Shown piece after piece: positions 35,219 through 41,712 of a stretch of DNA of 41,712 nucleotides. Origin of the DNA: Flavobacteriaceae bacterium (GTDB taxonomy: Bacteria; Bacteroidota; Bacteroidia; Flavobacteriales; Flavobacteriaceae); assembly GCA_947464335.1 (NCBI GenBank), contig CANHWG010000021.1, positions 1 through 41,712 of the forward strand, written 5' to 3'. Within the stretch, counting starts at the first letter, position 1; the number at the start of each line of letters is the position of its first letter. Under the pieces are notes generated by a model, which saw nothing but the letters and a program-made list of their open reading frames with translations, was not told where the DNA came from and searched no databases. The position numbers and the translations under genes are program-made.

Positions 35219-36907
35219 TTACCTCAAATCTTTCAATCGTAATTGTATCGATACATTTCCGTTGAATTCATTTTCATCAATGCAATAAACAGCATCAAAA
35301 GGTTGTTTGTTGTTAACTAATTCTAGTTTATCGCCATGACCAAAACCAATGGCACCAAATCCTTGACTATTATTTTGTTTCACAAATAATTTCAAATGTT
35401 CTTCCTCTTTTCCTAATTGCTTCGCATAACCCGAATCTTTTACTCCTTTAGTCATAAATACTGGTGTCATATTTTGTGGTCCAAAAGGTTCAAATTGGTT
35501 CAAAATCCGAATAAGTTTATCATCAATGTCATCCAGGTTTATTTCGGCATCAATAGAAATTTCGGGAGTTAACAAATCGGGGTGAATCGTTTCGGAAACA
35601 ACTTTTTCAAATGCATTTTTAAAATTCTTATAATTTTCTTCCTTCAACGTCATTCCTGCAGCATACATATGTCCGCCAAATTGTTCGAGATGTTCGGCAC
35701 AAGCTTCGAGTGCATTATACACATCAAAATCTTTTACCGAACGTGCCGAAGCAGCCAGTTTATCGCCACTTTTGGTAAACACAAGGGTTGGACGATAATA
35801 GGTTTCGGTCAATCGAGAAGCGACAATGCCAATAACGCCTTTATGCCAGTTTTCATTATAAACTACAGTAGTGAATTTATCGGTTTCCTCATTTATTTCT
35901 ATCTGGTCTAGGGCTTCAATCGTGATTTGTTTATCTAAATCTTTACGGTCAGAGTTATGCTGCTCGATTTCAGAAGCAAATTGTTCGGCTTGGTCTAAAT
36001 CATATTCGGTTAATAAAGCTACGGCTTCGTTACCATGTTTTATTCTTCCGGCAGCGTTAATTCGAGGTGCAATAATGAAAACCACATCGGTTATCGTTAA
36101 GGATTTCTTTTTCAATCCTTTTATTAAAGCATTAATTCCCGGTCTTGGATTAGTATTGATTACTTCCAATCCAAACTTAGCTAGCACCCGATTTTCTCCT
36201 GTCATCGGAACGATATCGGCCGCAATTGCGGTCGCTACCAAATCTAAGTAAATTAGTAAATCATCAATCGTTTGGTTTCTATTATGTGCTAATGCTTGAA
36301 CAAGTTTAAAACCAACACCACAACCACACAATTCATCATACGGATAATTACAATCTTGCCTTTTGGGGTCGAGTACCGCAACGGCTGCAGGTAACCTATC
36401 TCCTGGCCGATGATGGTCGCAAATAATAAAATCAATACTTTTCTCTTGGGCGTAGGCAATATGGTCAATAGATTTAATACCACAATCTAAAGCGATAATT
36501 AATGTAAACTCATTGTCATCGGCAAAATCAATTCCTTTATAAGAAATGCCATAACCTTCGTCATAACGGTCTGGAATGTACGTTGCCACATTCGGATAAT
36601 AACTTTTCAAATAACTCGACATGAGTGATACTGCCGTAGTTCCATCAACATCATAATCGCCAAAAACTAAAATATTTTCTCCATTGGCTATGGCTGTTTC
36701 AATTCGATGAACAGCTTTATCCATATCTTTCATCAAATACGGATCATGTAAATCGGCTAAGCTTGGTCGAAAAAATTGCCGTGCCTGATCAAAAGATTCG
36801 ATACCGCGTTGCACTAAAAGTGTGGCAATGAGTTCGCTCACATTTAGTTCGGAAGCTAAAGAAGTTACTTTTTTGTGGGAAGGTTTTGGTTTGAGTGTCC
36901 AGCGCAT
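35219..36907 (-). CDS. recJ: single-stranded-DNA-specific exonuclease RecJ
   Basis: A 562-residue DHH-family 5'-3' exonuclease used in recombination and mismatch repair. Metal-binding motifs: GDYDVDGTT (83-91), ALDCG (139-143) and DHH (164-166); the DHHA1 domain shows GGHMYAAGMTL. A C-terminal OB domain follows. Length is normal for RecJ. It lies 4 nt after a small membrane-protein gene, suggesting co-transcription. Confidence 0.96.
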   Translation of the reverse strand: MRWTLKPKPSHKKVTSLASELNVSELIATLLVQRGIESFDQARQFFRPSLADLHDPYLMKDMDKAVHRIETAIANGENILVFGDYDVDGTTAVSLMSSYLKSYYPNVATYIPDRYDEGYGISYKGIDFADDNEFTLIIALDCGIKSIDHIAYAQEKSIDFIICDHHRPGDRLPAAVAVLDPKRQDCNYPYDELCGCGVGFKLVQALAHNRNQTIDDLLIYLDLVATAIAADIVPMTGENRVLAKFGLEVINTNPRPGINALIKGLKKKSLTITDVVFIIAPRINAAGRIKHGNEAVALLTEYDLDQAEQFASEIEQHNSDRKDLDKQITIEALDQIEINEETDKFTTVVYNENWHKGVIGIVASRLTETYYRPTLVFTKSGDKLAASARSVKDFDVYNALEACAEHLEQFGGHMYAAGMTLKEENYKNFKNAFEKVVSETIHPDLLTPEISIDAEINLDDIDDKLIRILNQFEPFGPQNMTPVFMTKGVKDSGYAKQLGKEEEHLKLFVKQNNSQGFGAIGFGHGDKLELVNNKQPFDAVYCIDENEFNGNVSIQLRLKDLR

Positions 36908-36911
36908 TTTT

Positions 36912-37271
36912 TTAAGTACGATTTACAAAGTTTGAATTATGATTTTTGAATGTTCGAATAATTAATTTTATAATAAAATATTCGACGACTAAAAAAAATG
37001 TATATATTATGCTTAATGCCAATATACCCATTTCAAAGCCGAAGATTAAACCTCCAACTCTTAAATCAGGATAACTATACAAATCATTTATTAAGTAAGC
37101 GATAAAAAAAATATAAATCAAAACATTAATTAAAAAAATTAACTTCCCATTTCTGACATCATATTTATATAATTTATAAATAAAAAACCAAATTACAGCT
37201 ACCACTAACTGAAGAAACAAAGTGTCTTTTATTAGTGATACAAAAATTTTATGATTATAGACGTCATCCAT
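36912..37271 (-). CDS. small integral membrane protein, unknown function
   Basis: A 119-residue protein with three hydrophobic helices (about 18-35, 43-62 and 74-103) and a basic C-terminal tail. I recognise no family. It is AT-rich and sits 4 nt upstream of recJ on the same strand. A -7 box precedes it. The gene may be recent or fast-evolving; the real start could be this ATG, as no better one follows soon. Confidence 0.55.
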   Translation of the reverse strand: MDDVYNHKIFVSLIKDTLFLQLVVAVIWFFIYKLYKYDVRNGKLIFLINVLIYIFFIAYLINDLYSYPDLRVGGLIFGFEMGILALSIIYTFFLVVEYFIIKLIIRTFKNHNSNFVNRT

Positions 37272-37287
37272 ATTATATCATTTTAAA

Positions 37288-37295
37288 CAAAAATA
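37288..37295 (-). promoter_or_regulatory. -7 element before the membrane protein/recJ pair
   Basis: On the minus strand TATTTTTG matches TAnnTTTG, 16 nt before the ATG. A TTTG lies about 15 nt upstream, closer than the usual 19. Confidence 0.4.
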
Positions 37296-37365
37296 AGTGA
37301 AATCCTATAACAAATGATACAGTTTTAGTGTATATTTTTTAAGTAAAAACTAAAACAATAATCGT

Positions 37366-37373
37366 TACTTTTG
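37366..37373 (+). promoter_or_regulatory. -7 element of the adenine deaminase gene
   Basis: TACTTTTG matches TAnnTTTG, 20 nt before the ATG. No clear -33 box at the expected distance. It lies divergent from the recJ-side promoter, about 70 nt away. Confidence 0.5.
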
Positions 37374-37393
37374 ATTAAATAAAAGCTACTTAA

Positions 37394-39016
37394 ATGCAAA
37401 TTCAAGGTCAAATCGTCGATATCGAAAACAGGCGAATCTATTCAGGGGAAATTACGGTTGAAAACGGTAAAATCAAATCAATTATTGAAAAAGAACACTC
37501 TGTTAAAACCTTCATATTACCTGGTTTTATTGATGCCCACATTCATATTGAAAGCTCCATGTTAGTGCCCTCTGAGTTTGCCAAAATTGCCGTGCTGCAC
37601 GGAACTGTTGCTACTATTTCTGACCCACATGAAATTGCCAATGTATTGGGCGTAGCTGGAGTTCATTATATGATAGAAAATGGTAAAAAAGTGCCATTGA
37701 AATTTCACTTTGGTGCGCCATCCTGTGTTCCTGCTACATTCTTTGAAACTGCTGGAGCTGTAATTGATTCGGATCAAATAGCGGCATTAATGGCTTCTCC
37801 TGATATTTATTATTTGTCCGAAATGATGAATTATCCGGGTGTCTTGTTTGACGATGAAGAAGTTTTAAAAAAATTAGCTTGGGCAAAACAGTTCAACAAA
37901 CCCATTGATGGCCATGCTCCTGGATTGCGTGGTGAACCAATCAAAAAATACATCTCGGCCGGAATCTCAACTGACCATGAATGTTTTACGTATGATGAAG
38001 CTGCTGAAAAATTATCACTCGGAATGAAAGTGCTGATACGTGAAGGAAGCGCTGCGAAGAATTTCGAAGCATTGATAGATTTGCTTCCCGAAAACTATGA
38101 AAACATGATGTTTTGTTCCGATGATAAACATCCGGATGATTTGATTTTGGGCCATATTAATTTGCTTTGTGCTAGAGCTGTTGCCAAAGGTTTTGATGTG
38201 TTTAAAGTATTACAAATGGCCTGTGTGAATCCGGTAGATCATTATAAAATGGATGTTGGTTTACTAAAAGAAAACGATGCTGCCGATTTTATTGTGGTAG
38301 AAGATTTGGTCCATTTTAAAGTAAAAGAAACCTTTATTAACGGAGAATTAGTAGCGCAAAACGGTCAATCGTTTGTCAAACATGTTGATTTTGAAAAACC
38401 CAATAATTTCAATACTGCTAAAAAAGAAATAACCGACTTCGAAATTTTGGGTTCTGCCGAAAAAATAAGAGTCATTGAAGCTTTGGAAGGACAACTGATT
38501 ACCAATGAAATTCATTGCAAACCAAGAATTGTAGATGGGAAATTAGTTTCAGATGTTGAAACTGATAATTTGAAAATGGCGGTTGTTAATCGCTATGCAA
38601 ATACACCACCAGCCATTGCTTTTATCAAAAACTTTGGCTTAAAAAAAGGTGCTATTGCAAGTTCGGTGGCACATGATTGTCATAATATAGTCGTAGTTGG
38701 CACTTCGGATGAAGAAATTTTGAGTGCCGTAAATTTACTGATTGAAAACACTGGCGGAATTTGTGCCGTGAAGGGCGATGTCAAAAAATCATTGGCTTTG
38801 CCCGTTGCCGGAATCATGAGCGATCAAAACGGTTGGGAAGCCGCAAGATTATACCAAGAAATAGATGCTATGGCAAAAGAATTGGGTAGTAGTTTAAAAG
38901 CGCCGTTTATGACCTTGTCGTTTATGGCATTGCTCGTAATTCCAGATTTAAAATTATCGGATAAAGGATTGTTTAGCGGGAATTCGTTTTCGTTTGTGGA
39001 TTTGGATGTAGAATAA
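37394..39016 (+). CDS. ade: adenine deaminase
   Basis: A 540-residue amidohydrolase that converts adenine to hypoxanthine and ammonia in purine salvage. Metal-binding H49 and H51 lie in [31 protein letters not shown] and [12 protein letters not shown] are typical of the Ade family, as is the C-terminal [18 protein letters not shown]. Normal length, single gene with a -7 box; a repeat-like element follows the stop. Confidence 0.96.
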   Translation: MQIQGQIVDIENRRIYSGEITVENGKIKSIIEKEHSVKTFILPGFIDAHIHIESSMLVPSEFAKIAVLHGTVATISDPHEIANVLGVAGVHYMIENGKKVPLKFHFGAPSCVPATFFETAGAVIDSDQIAALMASPDIYYLSEMMNYPGVLFDDEEVLKKLAWAKQFNKPIDGHAPGLRGEPIKKYISAGISTDHECFTYDEAAEKLSLGMKVLIREGSAAKNFEALIDLLPENYENMMFCSDDKHPDDLILGHINLLCARAVAKGFDVFKVLQMACVNPVDHYKMDVGLLKENDAADFIVVEDLVHFKVKETFINGELVAQNGQSFVKHVDFEKPNNFNTAKKEITDFEILGSAEKIRVIEALEGQLITNEIHCKPRIVDGKLVSDVETDNLKMAVVNRYANTPPAIAFIKNFGLKKGAIASSVAHDCHNIVVVGTSDEEILSAVNLLIENTGGICAVKGDVKKSLALPVAGIMSDQNGWEAARLYQEIDAMAKELGSSLKAPFMTLSFMALLVIPDLKLSDKGLFSGNSFSFVDLDVE

Positions 39017-39020
39017 TTTT

Positions 39021-39079
39021 GCGTTAGGGATTGAGGCAGGCACCGTGTGCAGCCGAAAGTCCGGCCGAAGGCAACGCCC
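39021..39079. repeat. GC-rich intergenic repeat-like element
   Basis: A 59-nt stretch clearly richer in G and C than its surroundings, starting GCGTTAGGGATTGAGGC and ending CCGAAGGCAACGCCC, with GCGTT/AACGC ends that can pair. It resembles a mosaic intergenic repeat that I associate with Flavobacterium genomes (recollection, not a search). It lies between convergent ade and rsmI and may act in termination for both. Confidence 0.55.
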
Positions 39080-39084
39080 AAAAA

Positions 39085-39780
39085 TTAATCTTTATTCTTT
39101 TTTTTATCTTCCATTTTCCCACCTACCACAACAACAATTTCGCCTTTTGGTGGCTTGATTTCGAAATGCTTCAGCACTTCTGCTGCGGTTCCTCGTATGG
39201 TTTCTTCGTGCAATTTGGATAATTCTCTGGAAACAGAAACGGTTCTATCTTCGCCAAAATACTGCACAAACTCGGCTAAAGTTTTTACCAATTTATGGGG
39301 CGATACATAAAAAATCATCGTTCTTACTTCTTCGGCTAAAGTTAAAAATCGGGTTTGTCTTCCCTTTTTTTCGGGTAAAAAACCTTCAAAAACAAAACGG
39401 TCATTAGGTAGACCGCTATTCACCAAAGCGGGCACAAATGCGGTAGCACCAGGTAAACAATCAACTTCAATGTTATGCTCAACGCAAGCTCGAGTTAATA
39501 AAAATCCTGGGTCAGAAATGGCAGGAGTTCCTGCATCACTTATTAACGCAATGGTTTCTCCTGATTGTAAACGTTTGATTAAATTATCAATGGTTTTGTG
39601 TTCATTGTGCATATGATGACTATGCATATGAGTCGCAATATCAAAATGTTTGAGGAGTTTGCCGCTTGTTCGAGTATCTTCAGCCAAAATCAAATCGACT
39701 TCCTTCAAAACTTTAATGGCTCTAAAAGTCATGTCTTCAAGGTTGCCAATTGGCGTTGGAACTAGGTAAAGTTTGGACAT
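39085..39780 (-). CDS. rsmI: 16S rRNA (cytidine1402-2'-O)-methyltransferase
   Basis: A 231-residue SAM-dependent tetrapyrrole-methylase-fold enzyme that 2'-O-methylates C1402 in the ribosomal P site. Signatures are LYLVPTPIGNLEDMTFRA at the N-terminus, LAEDTRTSGKLL and ALISDAGTPAISDPG. It is shorter than E. coli RsmI (about 286) and lacks the C-terminal helical extension. The ATG directly abuts the stop of the upstream acidic-protein gene, so the two are translationally linked. Confidence 0.94.
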   Translation of the reverse strand: MSKLYLVPTPIGNLEDMTFRAIKVLKEVDLILAEDTRTSGKLLKHFDIATHMHSHHMHNEHKTIDNLIKRLQSGETIALISDAGTPAISDPGFLLTRACVEHNIEVDCLPGATAFVPALVNSGLPNDRFVFEGFLPEKKGRQTRFLTLAEEVRTMIFYVSPHKLVKTLAEFVQYFGEDRTVSVSRELSKLHEETIRGTAAEVLKHFEIKPPKGEIVVVVGGKMEDKKKNKD

Positions 39781-40713
39781 TTACTGAAATTTTTTCTCCA
39801 CAATAGCCATGAATCGTTCCATATAATCTTCTTCACCAACCCAATAGCCATAATCAGGAATAACCATTTCGTTGATAAAGTTTTTGGCTTCTTCAAAGGT
39901 GTCAAAAGAATTCAATTGTGAAATTACACGATTAAAATCTTCATTACTATCATTAAAAAGATGTTGCACAAAACCAATTCTATCGTTTAATCCAATCGCA
40001 ATTGATGTTGCCGATAAAGAACTTGCAATTGGTGATTTTTGTTCTTCTTTCTCATCTTCTTCGTCTTCCTTTGATTGATCTTGCTGTTCACTTTCGCTCG
40101 AGTCTGATGGGAATAAGGTCACTTCGTTAGGTTTTACAAAAACTGGGTCTGTATAATTTTCACCTAAAAAATCTTCTAGAGCAACTGGTTTATCTTCAGG
40201 GGTAAATTCAGTAGCTGTCTCTGCAGGTTCAGTTATTTCTTCCTCTTCTATTTCTAATTCAAAAAGTGGCGTAAACATGGGTTTTACTTCTTCATCAACT
40301 TCCGCTTCCTCCTCGTTCACTTCTACTTCTTCATTTTCGGCTACTTCTTGTTGTACTGAAATCATTAGATCGTCATCTGTTGCATCTTCTTCCTCTTCTA
40401 CTTCAGCTTCTTCTTCAACAACTTCAACAGGAGATTCTGCTTCAACTTGTGTTTCCTCAACACTATTTTTCTCTTCGGCAATTAATTCTTCTGCTTCGAT
40501 AACAAGATTAGATTGTTCTAATTTTTCTTCTAAAACATCTTGTGTTATATCTGATTTTACCGATTCGAAATTGTCTTGATAAAACTTTAAAACAGTCAGT
40601 GTTTCGTATAATTTTTGTGTTTCTTTATACAACTGATCTACTTCTGCTTTGTTTTTAAGCTTTAATATTCGGTGAGCAATACTAATTAATTCTGCTTCTA
40701 ATCTTTTTTTCAT
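39781..40713 (-). CDS. acidic low-complexity protein with conserved C-terminal domain, unknown function
   Basis: A 310-residue protein in three parts: an N-terminal helical region (1-50), a strongly acidic, probably disordered centre (about 65-225, long runs of E with V, A and T), and a compact C-terminal domain (about 236-310; LNDRIGFVQHLFNDSNEDFN, then PDYGYWVGEEDYMERFM). I believe that such a C-terminal domain is common in Bacteroidota next to housekeeping genes, but no function is known to me. It immediately precedes rsmI. The serine-rich frames on the opposite strand are by-products of the GAA repeats. Confidence 0.82.
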   Translation of the reverse strand: MKKRLEAELISIAHRILKLKNKAEVDQLYKETQKLYETLTVLKFYQDNFESVKSDITQDVLEEKLEQSNLVIEAEELIAEEKNSVEETQVEAESPVEVVEEEAEVEEEEDATDDDLMISVQQEVAENEEVEVNEEEAEVDEEVKPMFTPLFELEIEEEEITEPAETATEFTPEDKPVALEDFLGENYTDPVFVKPNEVTLFPSDSSESEQQDQSKEDEEDEKEEQKSPIASSLSATSIAIGLNDRIGFVQHLFNDSNEDFNRVISQLNSFDTFEEAKNFINEMVIPDYGYWVGEEDYMERFMAIVEKKFQ

Positions 40714-40782
40714 ATTATTTTTTGAAATTGCTGATGCTTACGTTAATTTTCTTCTAAATCTATTATTTCCTCTTGGTAAGAA

Positions 40783-40812
40783 GTTGGCTTAATTAAAATT
40801 TTTCTACATTTG
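40783..40812 (+). promoter_or_regulatory. promoter of tdk
   Basis: GTTG (40783-40786), an 18-nt spacer, then TACATTTG (40805-40812), a full match to TAnnTTTG. The leader would be about 87 nt and contains the palindrome GTAACCGTTAC (40849-40859), which could be an operator or a small hairpin. Confidence 0.6.
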
Positions 40813-40903
40813 AATCGACGTAAAAATAGAAAAAATTTACATCGATAAGTAACCGTTACAAAGTAATAAAAACTATTCATTTTTAGCGCAAGAAAAATAC
40901 AAA

Positions 40904-41527
40904 ATGTTTCTCGAAAATACAGTAAATCATAAAGAACAATTTGGGTGGATTGAAGTCATCTGCGGTTCTATGTTTTCGGGTAAAACCGAAGAACTTATCA
41001 GACGATTAAAAAGAGCCCAATTTGCCAAACAAAAAGTAGAAATCTTTAAACCATCAATCGATACTCGCTATGATGAAGAAATGGTAGTGTCTCATAATAA
41101 AAATGAAATTCGTTCCACTCCAGTTCCTGCAGCGGCAAATATTAGAATTTTAGCCCAAGGTTGTGATGTGGTTGGAATTGACGAAGCGCAATTTTTTGAT
41201 GACGAAATTGTATCCGTTTGTAACGATTTAGCCAATTCGGGCATTCGAGTTATCGTTGCTGGATTGGATATGGACTTTAAAGGAAATCCATTTGGACCAA
41301 TGCCGGCATTAATGGCAACCGCCGAATATGTTACCAAAGTTCACGCTGTTTGTACTCGAACTGGTAATTTAGCTCATTATAGTTTTAGAAAAAACGACAA
41401 CGATAAATTAGTAATGCTTGGCGAAACCGAAGAGTATGAACCCTTAAGTCGTGCTGCTTATTTCAATGCTATGCGTCAAAACATGGAAGTTACTGACCCT
41501 GAACATTTGTCAAAAGACGAAAAATAA
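40904..41527 (+). CDS. tdk: thymidine kinase, type II
   Basis: A 207-residue kinase that phosphorylates thymidine to dTMP for nucleotide salvage. The P-loop [14 protein letters not shown] (about 22-35), the Mg-binding GIDEAQFF and the lasso region are present. The zinc ribbon usual in the family (two CxxC-like pairs) is reduced: only one cysteine remains at the first knuckle ([14 protein letters not shown]) and none in the C-terminal segment. The next gene begins 9 nt after the stop in the same frame. Confidence 0.95.
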   Translation: MFLENTVNHKEQFGWIEVICGSMFSGKTEELIRRLKRAQFAKQKVEIFKPSIDTRYDEEMVVSHNKNEIRSTPVPAAANIRILAQGCDVVGIDEAQFFDDEIVSVCNDLANSGIRVIVAGLDMDFKGNPFGPMPALMATAEYVTKVHAVCTRTGNLAHYSFRKNDNDKLVMLGETEEYEPLSRAAYFNAMRQNMEVTDPEHLSKDEK

Positions 41528-41536
41528 ATCCCCATT

Positions 41537-41712
41537 TTGACACTAACCATCCGAAATATAATCCCCATAATTAGAGCCCAATGGGCTGGAAAGAATGATG
41601 TGGCAATAATCGATTATTTTTCAATTGATAGTCGTTCACTGCAAAATGACGAAAATACTTTGTTTTTTGCGCTAACCGGACCCAATCATGATGGTCATTT
41701 ATTTATAGAAGA
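41537..41712 (+). CDS. murF: MurF-type Mur ligase N-terminus, probably bifunctional MurF-Alr, cut by window edge
   Basis: The first 58 codons of a UDP-MurNAc-tripeptide D-Ala-D-Ala ligase. The N-terminal domain shows the family motif SIDSRSL followed by NTLFFALTGPNHDGHLFIE. In Bacteroidota this position after tdk is often a MurF fused to alanine racemase; the fusion cannot be seen here. No ATG occurs in the visible frame, and the family's N-terminus aligns with the TTG at 41537, which I take as the start. The gene continues past the window. Confidence 0.85.
   Translation, partial: MTLTIRNIIPIIRAQWAGKNDVAIIDYFSIDSRSLQNDENTLFFALTGPNHDGHLFIE

Noticed and set aside
40277..40579. Plus-strand serine-rich reading frame of 100 codons
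   Set aside because: It is the antisense of the GAA/GAG-rich acidic region; the serine/threonine runs are a by-product of that repeat.

Overview
The window looks like an ordinary chromosomal stretch of a Flavobacterium-like member of the Flavobacteriaceae (Bacteroidota). The evidence is AT-rich DNA, start sites without Shine-Dalgarno sequences, Bacteroidota-type promoters (-7 TAnnTTTG, sometimes TTTG about 19 nt upstream), three proteins ending in type IX secretion (T9SS) type A sorting domains, a MurF (probably MurF-Alr) gene right after tdk, and AT-rich intergenic hairpins. I see no phage, transposase, CRISPR array or plasmid gene. There is one tRNA and no rRNA.

Layout. 1-2190: 3' part of aspS (its first residues lie outside the window), a terminator, then a small cold-shock gene with its own promoter and a near-perfect palindromic terminator. 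2270-15249: a complete 14-gene nuoA-N operon for respiratory complex I, driven by a textbook TTTG-N19-TATATTTG promoter. NuoG is short (347 aa, no molybdopterin-type domain), and a heptad-repeat hairpin lies between nuoF and nuoG. 15292-16326: a Tas-like aldo/keto reductase. 16329-25923 (minus strand): a secreted PQQ-type sugar dehydrogenase, then a probable gene string read MarC, small membrane protein, mini-flavoprotein, esterase-like protein, RadA, AsmA-like/GT51 transglycosylase, and a MuiA/DUF4139 protein with a SusC-like TonB plug inserted. 26032-26846: a DUF3109 gene and tRNA-Ala(GGC).

27018-33747 is an envelope/redox cluster: two Omp28-family proteins with CxxC motifs (one a T9SS cargo, one a lipoprotein), another T9SS cargo, a TlpA-like thioredoxin, a DUF6029 outer-membrane-type protein and a lipoprotein with two CxxCH haem motifs. 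33932-41712: housekeeping genes queD, lpxH, recJ, ade, rsmI with an acidic partner gene, tdk, and the 5' end of murF. Several intergenic spaces hold strong hairpin terminators and two carry short repeat-like elements.

Nothing here clearly declares itself as a new system. The best leads are the TonB plug inside a MuiA-like protein, the AsmA-like/GT51 fusion, the Omp28/TlpA/DUF6029/dihaem cluster, the esterase-like protein lacking its serine nucleophile, and the compact NuoG. Several gene starts were moved downstream of the longest possible reading frame because of signal peptides or promoter position.
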